From a virus, in the IMG/VR virus record IMGVR_UViG_3300042869_001314, positions 1 through 44,714 of that record: 44,714 nucleotides of DNA; one strand, given 5' to 3'. Both the position numbers and the translations under genes were made by a program. Shown one piece after another: positions 34,606 to 42,489 of this stretch; within the stretch, counting starts at the first letter, position 1, and each line of letters begins with the position of its first letter. A model generated the notes under the pieces. The model saw nothing but the letters and a program-made list of their open reading frames with translations. It was not told where the DNA came from and did not search any database.

Positions 34606-35478
34606 ATGAGAGTATACTCAGGTGAATCCTTTTCTGAAGTCTATAGAGACAGTCTATTTGATCTTTTTCAAGATCCTGACTTTAAAACCAATCCACGCGG
34701 TTTACAGATAAAAGAAAATTTAAATGTTTCTCTTGTAATTAAAGACCCTTCTCTTTCTCTTTATCAAAATGAAAGAAGAAGTTCTCAGCAAAAGTATATT
34801 GCGGCTGAATTGCTATGGTATTTCCTAGGTAGAAATGACGTTGAGTTTATTTCTAAATTTGCTAAGTTTTGGGAATCCATTCAAAACGAGGATGGAACCG
34901 TAAATTCTTCATATGGAAAATTGCTCTTTAATAAAAAGAATCGATTCGGTAAAAATCAATACGATTGGGCTCTTTCTTCCTTGATGAAAGACCCAGACTC
35001 TAGACAGGCAATACTGCATTTTAATCTTCCTGAACATCAATATGATGGTAACAAAGATTTCGTATGTACAATGTATGGAATATTTCATATCCGAGATAAT
35101 CGATTAAACTTTACAGTTTCAATGAGAAGTAATGATGCAATACTCGGAACTCCAACCGATGTTGCCTTCTTTACTGTTCTGCAACAACAAATGCTGGCCC
35201 ATTTAAAATTTAAAACCTATCCTAATCTAGAACTTGGATCGTATACTCACATTATAAACTCATATCATATATACGAGAGAAACTTTAAAATGGTGGATGA
35301 AATGCTAATGTGCGGATTTCATACCATGCCTTTTCCTAATCTTTCTCAAAATTTAATAAAAATAGACGGCCAGCCTGCAAACGATCTAAAAATATTAGAA
35401 AATAATTACACTAGCTCCACTCCAATAAATAACGATCCACTATATAATTGGATTCAACAAAAAATAAATCAAGTATGA
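34606..35478 (+). CDS. 42: Thymidylate-synthase-fold enzyme, probable dCMP hydroxymethylase (gp42-like)
   Basis: The 290-residue protein has the thymidylate-synthase fold. The catalytic Cys lies in DFVCTM (C154), matching T4 gp42 DFMCTN. The phosphate and folate regions are DPDSRQAI and MRSNDAILG. The base-recognition residue that is Asn in dUMP-specific thymidylate synthases (LGLPFN) is Asp here (LGTPTD, D185), as in T4 dCMP hydroxymethylase (D179). This points to hydroxymethylation of dCMP rather than methylation of dUMP. The His and Tyr in YHIYERN (H221, Y223) are kept. A dCMP deaminase lies in the same unit. Thymidylate synthase remains possible. Confidence 0.75.
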   Translation: MRVYSGESFSEVYRDSLFDLFQDPDFKTNPRGLQIKENLNVSLVIKDPSLSLYQNERRSSQQKYIAAELLWYFLGRNDVEFISKFAKFWESIQNEDGTVNSSYGKLLFNKKNRFGKNQYDWALSSLMKDPDSRQAILHFNLPEHQYDGNKDFVCTMYGIFHIRDNRLNFTVSMRSNDAILGTPTDVAFFTVLQQQMLAHLKFKTYPNLELGSYTHIINSYHIYERNFKMVDEMLMCGFHTMPFPNLSQNLIKIDGQPANDLKILENNYTSSTPINNDPLYNWIQQKINQV

Positions 35479-35741
35479 AGTTAATTGCATCAGTATTTTC
35501 TTGGATTATTGCTCAGCTCGGATTAAGTCTAATATGTTATCTAATGTATAATTTTTTCTTAGATGATCTGTTTAAAATCGAGATTGGGTACATACAATGG
35601 GTTTCAATCATCGTAATATCTGCGTGTATTATTCCATCCGGAAAAATATTAAGAGCTAATCCTGGATCCAAAGAAAATGTTGAAAAGGAAGCAACTAATC
35701 CTCTTGAAAAGTACCTATCAAACTTTAAGAATGAAAGATAA
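35475..35741 (+). CDS. Small membrane protein with two transmembrane segments
   Basis: The product has 88 residues from ATG 35475, which overlaps the preceding stop as ATGA. An in-frame ATG at 35448 would add nine residues. Two hydrophobic helices are clear, LIASVFSWIIAQLGLSLICY and WVSIIVISACIIPSG, followed by a charged C-terminal tail. No family recognised. It sits between two nucleotide-metabolism genes. Confidence 0.6.
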   Translation: MKLIASVFSWIIAQLGLSLICYLMYNFFLDDLFKIEIGYIQWVSIIVISACIIPSGKILRANPGSKENVEKEATNPLEKYLSNFKNER

Positions 35742-36150
35742 AGAAATTAAAAAACACCTTTCCTATTTAAAAATGGCAAGTGAGTGGTCACAGAATTCAT
35801 GTTGCCGTCGAAAAAAAGTAGGCGCATTAATCGTAAAAGATCAAATGATCATCTCTGACGGATACAACGGTACACCTATTGGTTTTTCAAATGATTGCGA
35901 AGATCCTAATGGAGATACTTATTGGTATGTTCTTCATGCAGAAGCAAACGCAATTACTAAACTAGCAAAATCTACTCAAGGCGCTCAAGGATCTACACTA
36001 TACGTCACTCTTTCTCCTTGCAAAGAGTGTTCAAAACTGATAATTCAAACTGGAATTAAAACTGTAATTTATAAAGAAGAATACAGAGATCTTTCAGGTT
36101 TAAAGATTTTAAAAGAATCTGGAATTCAAATAATTCAATTAGACTATTAA
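35731..36150 (+). CDS. cd: dCMP deaminase
   Basis: The product has 139 residues from ATG 35731 (MKDKEIKKHLSY), preferred over the upstream in-frame ATG at 35677 because it fits the family N-terminus and short overlaps used here. Zinc and catalytic residues are in LHAEANAI (HAE) and SPCKECS (PCxxC). The enzyme converts dCMP to dUMP for thymidylate synthesis. T4 has the same enzyme (gene cd). It lies downstream of the hydroxymethylase, so the two enzymes may compete for dCMP. Confidence 0.93.
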   Translation: MKDKEIKKHLSYLKMASEWSQNSCCRRKKVGALIVKDQMIISDGYNGTPIGFSNDCEDPNGDTYWYVLHAEANAITKLAKSTQGAQGSTLYVTLSPCKECSKLIIQTGIKTVIYKEEYRDLSGLKILKESGIQIIQLDY

Positions 36151-36551
36151 TGGAAGAAGAAAGATCGATTAAGATAATATTCGTAAGAGAATTTAAAGGT
36201 TTTACGTCAGTTTGTGGTAGAAAGGGAAAAGAGGACTATATCCTGAACGTCAATAAAATAATAAAGGATAAATTTAAAACTAAATTTATTACTCCGAATA
36301 AAATTCAATCTTTCCTGATTAACTATGAAATCAAAAAGCTGCTAGACAAATCCATTAACATTAAAAATAAAAAATACAAAAAGATCGTCTATTTAAATTC
36401 TAATCTTTCAATCGGAGTCATCAATAACGCCATCCAATTTATTTCCGATGAATATTATCCTATAAATTTTACATATATGCTAATTGAATCTAAAGAATTT
36501 GAGGGCGACAATCTAGATTCTATTAAGGAACTTGAGATTATTAGAATCTGA
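36150..36551 (+). CDS. Unknown protein at the end of the operon
   Basis: The 133-residue basic alpha/beta protein (IKIIFVREFKG, KKYKKIVYLNSN) is not recognised. It begins in a TAATG overlap with the deaminase and ends directly against the stop of a convergent late gene. Confidence 0.55.
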   Translation: MEEERSIKIIFVREFKGFTSVCGRKGKEDYILNVNKIIKDKFKTKFITPNKIQSFLINYEIKKLLDKSINIKNKKYKKIVYLNSNLSIGVINNAIQFISDEYYPINFTYMLIESKEFEGDNLDSIKELEIIRI

Positions 36552-38390
36552 TTAAATAAGATTCATTCCGGAAAGAGATCCTTCCCCATTATACAACTGA
36601 GCTACGCATCCCTTTCCTAGTGTTGCTCGATTATCATAATTATCTATATTAAAAGTGTGATCAAAATAATTAGCAATTCCTGAAATTGTGTTCGAAATTA
36701 ATTTATAAGCCGGAGAAGTTGCACTGAAAAAGAAGTCTAGTATTCCAGCTCCAGCTGCAGCTTTAGGACCGAAAAATTGTTTAATTACGTTAGAAATCAA
36801 TGAAGGAGCCGCAGGTAGTCCAAAAGAAGCGTTTATACCATCGATCATAGATTTCCACTTGTCGGGCCCAGATTTGCTCTTATATCCTGACATTATTCCA
36901 TTAAGCTCACTCTGCTCGTATTCTACCAATCGATTATCTAAGGTCTGTCCTTGAACTGACTTATCTAATTTAATGGTTTTACCTTTAGCACTTGTAAAGC
37001 TTTTATTTAGGGTACCTAATAGCATCTCTTTAGCGGTAACTATATTTCTCTTTAATAACTCAACTCCACAATATTTTAACATTTCTTCAGTTTCATCTGA
37101 AATAATCCATAGATTCCAATTATCTGCTGCTCCAAGAGCATTTGCCTGATTTACTGCCGCTGCCGCTTGAAACCAATTAGAATGTATAGGCTTTAAATTG
37201 AAGGATTCAATAGCAGCTTTAGCTTCCGCATTAGGTTTAGCGTATAGAAGTTCATGAATTTGTCTATAGAATGTCTGTCTTGCTTGAAAGGTTCCTTCAT
37301 ACGGAGCAGTGTTCCCGTTCATCACATTCTTTATAGTTTCTCCATAGGTTGTAGATTTTCCAGTTGAGTTCCAAGAATTATTTGCGGCTTCACTATCTTC
37401 TTTTCCTATTTTAGATTTAACAATATCATTAAACTTTTTAGCTATGGCATCAAGAGTCTCTTTTCCAGCTTGTCCATCTACTCCTATTCCTAATCTTTTT
37501 TGAAGCTCAGATACTGTAATCTTTTGTGGATTTTTAAGATCGTCCTTTGGAAGACTTTCAGTTCCATATAAATAAATTGCAATCGCAGTAGCTGTATCTT
37601 CTCCAAATGATCCATCTTTAGTTAAATAAGAAGTACCTCCGTTACCGTCGACTGACTTGGTTCCCATATCAATCATAAACTGCTGAATTTCTCCAATATC
37701 TCCCGTTATCGGTGATTTTTCATATTTATAATACGCAGGATCTAGAGATCCTGCCGCATATTTAAATTCATCGGATATCAGTTTATCGCTGTAGATTCCA
37801 ATTAATTTTCCTGCGTACGTTAGTGCTCCCCAATGATCAGTTCCATCTGGAGTTTTTATATTTCCTTCTTCAAAATTTTCAGAACCTCGGTTAGGAGTCG
37901 GTCCCAATATAATTTGATTTTTTGGAATTCCATCTGGTATGTTTATTTTTCCAGACGGTTCTACGACCCAGATGTTAGATTTATTAGATATATGTTTTGC
38001 AATATTGCCTAGATATTCACAACCTTTACCTATACATATAATTTTTCCAGTTTTATTTCTCTTTAAATCAGCGACTAGTCTTTCACTTTCACTTCTGGCA
38101 TCTTCCCATCCGGTTATGTGCATTTGTTCACCTCCAGGTCCGCCGATTAATTTAATCTGATCCCCCATCATTTTCTGTCCAGGGCTGGTTTCTCCGTGTA
38201 AGTCTGAGATGATAAAATGGTGGCGCTCTTTCCATGAATCGTCCTCTTCAAACAACCTATTTGAATTCTTAAAATTTCTAAATTCTTTGATAAAATTCTT
38301 ACTTTTAAGATGTGAGGATCTATTTAGACATGATCTTTGATATTGAGAAGATTCATTTAGGTAATCTCTATATGATCTTAAATATTTCAT
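36552..38390 (-). CDS. Large late protein with peptidoglycan-binding-like repeats and capsid-targeting-like N-terminus
   Basis: The 612-residue protein begins MKYLRSYRDYLNE, ending in L-N-E like the other leaders in this window. A second F-rich segment near residue 40 (FRNFKNSNRLFEE) could hold another site. Two segments resemble peptidoglycan-binding (PGBD-1) repeats: residues about 230-275 (IGEIQQFMIDMG, DGSFGEDTATAI) and about 290-318 (VSELQKRLGIGVDGQAGKETLDAI). An Ala/Gly-rich hydrophobic segment lies near 540-560. No lytic catalytic motif was recognised. It is part of the late tail-tube cluster. A packaged or injected cell-wall-interacting protein is an inference. Confidence 0.65.
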   Translation of the reverse strand: MKYLRSYRDYLNESSQYQRSCLNRSSHLKSKNFIKEFRNFKNSNRLFEEDDSWKERHHFIISDLHGETSPGQKMMGDQIKLIGGPGGEQMHITGWEDARSESERLVADLKRNKTGKIICIGKGCEYLGNIAKHISNKSNIWVVEPSGKINIPDGIPKNQIILGPTPNRGSENFEEGNIKTPDGTDHWGALTYAGKLIGIYSDKLISDEFKYAAGSLDPAYYKYEKSPITGDIGEIQQFMIDMGTKSVDGNGGTSYLTKDGSFGEDTATAIAIYLYGTESLPKDDLKNPQKITVSELQKRLGIGVDGQAGKETLDAIAKKFNDIVKSKIGKEDSEAANNSWNSTGKSTTYGETIKNVMNGNTAPYEGTFQARQTFYRQIHELLYAKPNAEAKAAIESFNLKPIHSNWFQAAAAVNQANALGAADNWNLWIISDETEEMLKYCGVELLKRNIVTAKEMLLGTLNKSFTSAKGKTIKLDKSVQGQTLDNRLVEYEQSELNGIMSGYKSKSGPDKWKSMIDGINASFGLPAAPSLISNVIKQFFGPKAAAGAGILDFFFSATSPAYKLISNTISGIANYFDHTFNIDNYDNRATLGKGCVAQLYNGEGSLSGMNLI

Positions 38391-38405
38391 TATTGAGTAA
38401 ATCCA

Positions 38406-38867
38406 TTATTTGGATTTTTTAGTTTTCTTAGTTTTTGTATGACAATCACATTCATCTTCGCAATCACATTCTGATTTCTTAGAAGACTTTTTAGCATCTG
38501 ATTCGTTTAACATGAATGCAATAAAACTTGAATTACATTTTCCTTCGTTAGTTTCTCCTACTTCAACTACTGGAATTCCCATATTAGAATAGGGATCTGG
38601 ATAGTTATAAGGTTTTCTTCCTTCTTGTCTATAAATCAAATCATTACTCATTGCTTTATAGGTAGGATTAAAAACCTGATTTGAGAACATAGGATCACGT
38701 TCAACGGTTCTTTGATATCCTTTTAACTTGTGATCTTTCTCTACTCTCTTTCCTCGATTGTCAGCGAATGCCTTTGCAGAACTCGGTCCACCGAATCCAG
38801 GCTTTTTAAGATTCATATAATCATCAAAAGTATGAACATCCCTTCTATGTACGTTGAACATTTCCAT
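38406..38867 (-). CDS. Unknown late protein with Cys-rich, Lys-rich tail
   Basis: The 153-residue protein is Asn/Pro/Tyr-rich in the middle. It ends in a tail with ECDCEDECDCHTK and a Lys-rich end (KTKKTKKSK). Before the tail is FIAFMLNESD, which contains an L-N-E that resembles a prohead-protease site placed internally. The four Cys and one His could bind metal. It lies three bases behind the tail tube gene and is likely co-transcribed. No family recognised. Confidence 0.55.
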   Translation of the reverse strand: MEMFNVHRRDVHTFDDYMNLKKPGFGGPSSAKAFADNRGKRVEKDHKLKGYQRTVERDPMFSNQVFNPTYKAMSNDLIYRQEGRKPYNYPDPYSNMGIPVVEVGETNEGKCNSSFIAFMLNESDAKKSSKKSECDCEDECDCHTKTKKTKKSK

Positions 38868-38870
38868 TTT

Positions 38871-39440
38871 TTAAACATTAATTTGTCCGATTCTGCTTTC
38901 TCTATAAGTATCACTGATAAATTTAGCTGAAATTGAATAGATATCCTTTTTAGTATATTCTAAATCCATTGCTGGAAGTTGTTCAGCAAGAAATACTGGT
39001 AGGAATCTATACTCTCTAAAGATATCCCCTGCCTTATTAAATACAACTACAGCAATTTCTCCAATATAATCCTTTTTCAAGCCCTGTCGACCAGTTAATG
39101 GATCATAGATCAAGTCTCCCCATGCTCTTAATATGTTGTATATATACATATTGTTATCATCGTTTAAGTTGACTTCAAAATCGATCGTTAAACTAACTGA
39201 AGTTGAATCCGGAGCACCATCTGCAAAGTTTCTTTCAGCAAACTTATATCTCTGCTTCTGTCCTGCTTTAGTTAATTGCTCAGGAAGACCTGATATTTTC
39301 TTCACGTGTTCAACTAGAAGCTCAGTATTCTCAGAAATTGAAGCCGGCGGAGTGATTACAACCTCAAACTGATTTAAGTATACAGGTTCGTAATATTGTC
39401 TCGCTGCTTGTGAATTATCCCAATGTGGTAATCCAGCCAT
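38871..39440 (-). CDS. 19: Tail tube protein (gp19-like)
   Basis: The 189-residue protein matches the T4 gp19 tube fold in length and pattern. It has LNQFEVVITPP in the first strand, the loop with ERNFADGAPDSTSVSLTIDFEV, YNILRAWGDLIYDPLTG, and a final strand set with SISAKFISDTY. Tube subunits form the inner conduit for DNA under the sheath. A late-type promoter lies 20 bases upstream. Confidence 0.85.
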   Translation of the reverse strand: MAGLPHWDNSQAARQYYEPVYLNQFEVVITPPASISENTELLVEHVKKISGLPEQLTKAGQKQRYKFAERNFADGAPDSTSVSLTIDFEVNLNDDNNMYIYNILRAWGDLIYDPLTGRQGLKKDYIGEIAVVVFNKAGDIFREYRFLPVFLAEQLPAMDLEYTKKDIYSISAKFISDTYRESRIGQINV

Positions 39441-39460
39441 GTTAAAATGATTTTTTTTAT

Positions 39461-39468
39461 TTATTTAT
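39461..39468 (-). promoter_or_regulatory. Late-type promoter motif ATAAATAA
   Basis: Minus-strand ATAAATAA, 20 bases before the tail tube ATG. A second overlapping copy lies at 39457-39464. Confidence 0.62.
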
Positions 39469-39481
39469 CTTAAAAAAGAGT

Positions 39482-39745
39482 TTAATCCTTCTTTTTCTTG
39501 CTATCTCTAACTCTAGTGTAGTTCTTCCATAGTTCGTTATAGATATCACAAGAAGCCCCTAAGAAATTGATAATACCAACGTATTTCTTTTTCTGTTCAC
39601 CTTCCATGTTAGCAACTTTAACACCGATCTTTTTGGCATCATCAGTCGTTAATTCTTCTTCTTGTTTTTTATTGACCAGCTTTTTAAGGTCTCCTTTCTT
39701 TTCAAGAAGGGCAAATTTAGTAAAGCTAGGAATTGCTCTATTCAT
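39482..39745 (-). CDS. Small late protein with capsid-targeting-like N-terminus
   Basis: The 87-residue basic protein begins MNRAIPSFTKFALLE, then KKGDL. The F-x-x-F...L-x-E form matches the other candidate leaders, with a likely cut after E15. The remainder is Lys-rich helical, like small DNA-associated internal proteins. It follows the 77-residue gene by six bases and shares its late promoter. Confidence 0.58.
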   Translation of the reverse strand: MNRAIPSFTKFALLEKKGDLKKLVNKKQEEELTTDDAKKIGVKVANMEGEQKKKYVGIINFLGASCDIYNELWKNYTRVRDSKKKKD

Positions 39746-39751
39746 CTTGAT

Positions 39752-39985
39752 TTATTTTTTTCCAGTAAATGGACTCTTTTTCTTAACATTCGCTAAGTAT
39801 TGCTTAGTGTGTTTGTCAAGACTTGGAGTTCCTTTACCTTTAATAGCTTCACCTGACATTTCTTGCTTGATAGAAGAATTAGTCTTAGCGTCTTTTGAAG
39901 CAGTGTTAGCTTTCTTTGCATAAGCAGTGCTTGCGCTTTTAAAAACTGACATAAACTGATTATAGTTCATTACAGGGTTTTTCAT
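39752..39985 (-). CDS. Small basic late protein
   Basis: The product has 77 residues from the ATG at 39985. An in-frame GTG at 39991 would add two residues but is only 12 bases from the late motif, while the ATG is 18 bases away, as at other late genes. The sequence is Lys/Ala/Ser-rich (STAYAKKANTASKDAKTN). The N-terminus MKNPVMNYNQFMSVF has the aromatic spacing of the shared leaders but no (I/L)-x-E. Function unknown. It is the first gene of the late cluster. Confidence 0.55.
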   Translation of the reverse strand: MKNPVMNYNQFMSVFKSASTAYAKKANTASKDAKTNSSIKQEMSGEAIKGKGTPSLDKHTKQYLANVKKKSPFTGKK

Positions 39986-40003
39986 CGTCACTTGATTTTT
40001 TTA

Positions 40004-40011
40004 TTATTTAT
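40004..40011 (-). promoter_or_regulatory. Late-type promoter motif ATAAATAA
   Basis: Minus-strand ATAAATAA, 18 bases before the ATG at 39985, in the spacer divergent from the Fpg-like gene. Confidence 0.6.
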
Positions 40012-40078
40012 CTTTAATCCGTATAAAAATATTTATTTGCAAGCTTTTAAAAATATTATTTTTTAAGTAATATTTAAT

Positions 40079-40864
40079 ATGCCAGAACTAGCCGAAGTAA
40101 AAATAATGTCAGACTACATTAATTCAGTCTGCTCCGATCAAGATTTCACCAGTATCTCCTTTTCTGAGAGCGCTCAAACTCGCAGACTTGGAATAGTTCA
40201 GCCGACTGATCTGCAGATATTTAGTATCAAAGCAGAATCCAGAGGCAAGGAATTAATTCTCAATCTGATTCAAGGTGAATCCACCTATTTAAAAATAAAA
40301 TTTGCGATGGGAATGTCAGGATTTTGGTTCTTATCTGATCAAGATCGTTTGCCCAAGCATACTCATTTAAAATTTAATTCAATCAGCGGTAAATCTCTTT
40401 GTCTAGTCGATGCTCGTAGATTTGCTAGGTGGAAGGTAGTAGAAAGCTGGTCGCCTGACCGGAGTCCATGCCCTATGACGGATTTTACAGAGTTTAAACA
40501 CCATGTCTTAACTAATCTACATAAGAAAGAATTCGATAAGCCGATTCACCTAGTGATGATGAATCAAAAATACTTTAATGGAATCGGAAATTATTTGAGA
40601 GCTGAAATCCTATTTAGAGCAGATCAAGATCCTTTTGAATCAGCTAGATCTGCTATATCTAATAATCCTCTCGTAATTGAACTTTGTGAAACTGTTACAA
40701 AGGAGTCCTATCTCTTAGGCGGAGGCCAACTCAAAGATTGGGATAATCCGTTTCAGGTTCCAGCAGGCGGTTTCTCGGACTGGATCCAATGCTATGGAAA
40801 GGGAAAAAGAATAACAGATCGAAATGGTAGAACCTTTTGGTTTAATCCTAAATTTAATCCTTGA
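40079..40864 (+). CDS. Fpg/Nei-family DNA glycosylase lacking zinc ligands
   Basis: The 261-residue protein has the family N-terminus PELAEV (catalytic P2, E3), K57 in SRGKELIL, DARRFARW, and the helix-two-turn-helix QKYFNGIGNYLRAE. The C-terminal hairpin GRTFWFNP keeps the catalytic Arg, but the four zinc Cys of bacterial enzymes are missing, with Asn in place of Cys in FCP. This resembles the zincless finger of NEIL1-type enzymes. It excises oxidised bases and nicks the strand. Promoter not clear. The next gene has its own promoter. Confidence 0.9.
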   Translation: MPELAEVKIMSDYINSVCSDQDFTSISFSESAQTRRLGIVQPTDLQIFSIKAESRGKELILNLIQGESTYLKIKFAMGMSGFWFLSDQDRLPKHTHLKFNSISGKSLCLVDARRFARWKVVESWSPDRSPCPMTDFTEFKHHVLTNLHKKEFDKPIHLVMMNQKYFNGIGNYLRAEILFRADQDPFESARSAISNNPLVIELCETVTKESYLLGGGQLKDWDNPFQVPAGGFSDWIQCYGKGKRITDRNGRTFWFNPKFNP

Positions 40865-40866
40865 TT

Positions 40867-40894
40867 GAAACCTTTTCTCCATTTCTAATAGAAT
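40867..40894 (+). promoter_or_regulatory. Early/middle-type promoter GAAACC-N16-TAGAAT
   Basis: GAAACC at 40867-40872, 16-base spacer and TAGAAT at 40889-40894, seven bases before the helicase ATG, so the leader would be nearly absent. A weaker member of the set. Confidence 0.45.
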
Positions 40895-40901
40895 ATAGTA
40901 C

Positions 40902-42488
40902 ATGAAAGACATTAAATTAGAATTTGAGCCTAGGCCTCAACAGACTGAAATTCTAGAATTTGTAAAAAAATCAATCGATTCAGAACATAAATTCTCTATC
41001 ATTGACGCTCCAACTGGAGTCGGAAAATCCTATGCTGCTGTCATGATTGCGGACTGGTATGTTCGAGAAATCAACAAAGAAGCAAGGATAACAGTTTTAA
41101 CCAATAGCAAAATTTTACAGGACCAATACATAAAGGATTTTGACTTTATGTCCTCTCTTAAAGGTAATAATAATTATTTTTGTAAGAAGAATTCAATGCC
41201 GTGCGGGGAATCTAAAATTCTAAACAAAGCAAAAGGAACTCGATGTACCCTTTGTCCTCATACTATTGCCCAATCCAGATTTATTAAGGAAAGAGTAAGT
41301 CTAACTAATTATCATCTCATCACAGCATATTCAATCTATTCTCCAGAGATTCTAGCTGATCGGCATGCCAATCTTCTTATAGTTGACGAGGCTCACTCCT
41401 TTGAAGAAACCTTTTGTGACTTTATATCTTCAACATTTTCTGAAAGAAGCTTAACCCTGCTTGAAATCTGGGAACCCTGGATGGAATCTGACCTAGACGG
41501 TATCTCAACAATTAAGGAATTAGCAAACTACGTTAAAAAAATAATAATTCCTCGACTTCAACATAACATTTCTACCTATATTGAAGAGGCAAAATTTACC
41601 AGGTCTAGGAAGAAAAAGACAGACTTTATTAAAAAAGCAGATCATTGCGATAAATCGATGTGCAAATACAATAGATTTATCAATGATGAGGATAATTATT
41701 CCAAAAATTGGGTTTTTGAAAAGGACCTAGACTATAAGGGATCTCCCCGAATCTTGGTTGAACCCATCTGGGGCCGTCAATATCTAAAGGAAACATTTTG
41801 GGATAAATACGACCATGTGATCTTTATGTCAGGAACCATATTAGATCCTAAGATATTTACATTTTTAATGGGAATAGAATCAGATAAATGGACCTATTTA
41901 GATCTTCCGTGTCCGTTTAAAGAGGAGAATCGGCCTATAATCTACGTTAAATTTGGTAAAATGTCATACTATGATAAGAAAGACACCTTTAAACGGGCAA
42001 TTCCGATTATTAAAAAGATCCTGGAAAAGAATGAAAATAACAAAGGAATCATTCATAGCGGGAATTATGAATTAAATGGATGGATCAAGAATTCAATTCA
42101 CGATCCTCGACTCCTGATTCACGATCCTTCTACTCGAGAAGAATCCCTAATTGAACATCTTAAAACTGGAGACAAAACTGTTCTAGTATCTCCATCAATG
42201 ATGAGTGGAATTGACCTAAAGGACGACTTTTCCAGATTTCAAATCATTTTAAAGATACCTTTTCCGAATCTAATGAGCTCTAAGATTAAAAAGAGACTAG
42301 AAACCTATCCAGACTGGTATAATTGGAAGACCCTAGTTGAAGTAATGCAGGCATATGGTAGATCCATTAGAAATGACGAAGACTGGGCAGAAACATATAT
42401 TCTAGATTCGTGTTTTGATCAAGTGATACGAAGCAGCAAGGCTCCTCAATACTTCTTAAGGGCCCTGAAGACAAAAAAATTGAATTAA
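40902..42488 (+). CDS. XPD/DinG-type superfamily 2 helicase with Fe-S cluster Cys
   Basis: The 528-residue helicase has Walker A APTGVGKS (36-43) and DEAH (162-165). Four Cys lie between them, C94, C101, C115 and C118, in the position of the iron-sulfur cluster of XPD and DinG. MSGTILDP and the motif VI segment QAYGRSIRNDEDW complete the helicase core. XPD/DinG enzymes unwind 5'-3' on DNA during repair or at R-loops. T4 Dda and UvsW belong to other branches, so this is not a T4 core gene. The topoisomerase gene starts one base after its stop. Confidence 0.88.
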   Translation: MKDIKLEFEPRPQQTEILEFVKKSIDSEHKFSIIDAPTGVGKSYAAVMIADWYVREINKEARITVLTNSKILQDQYIKDFDFMSSLKGNNNYFCKKNSMPCGESKILNKAKGTRCTLCPHTIAQSRFIKERVSLTNYHLITAYSIYSPEILADRHANLLIVDEAHSFEETFCDFISSTFSERSLTLLEIWEPWMESDLDGISTIKELANYVKKIIIPRLQHNISTYIEEAKFTRSRKKKTDFIKKADHCDKSMCKYNRFINDEDNYSKNWVFEKDLDYKGSPRILVEPIWGRQYLKETFWDKYDHVIFMSGTILDPKIFTFLMGIESDKWTYLDLPCPFKEENRPIIYVKFGKMSYYDKKDTFKRAIPIIKKILEKNENNKGIIHSGNYELNGWIKNSIHDPRLLIHDPSTREESLIEHLKTGDKTVLVSPSMMSGIDLKDDFSRFQIILKIPFPNLMSSKIKKRLETYPDWYNWKTLVEVMQAYGRSIRNDEDWAETYILDSCFDQVIRSSKAPQYFLRALKTKKLN

Positions 42489-42489
42489 T

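Noticed and set aside
36543-36565. Hairpin between the convergent genes at 36551/36552 as a terminator
   Set aside because: Only a six-base stem (GAATCT/AGATTC) with no T run on either strand.
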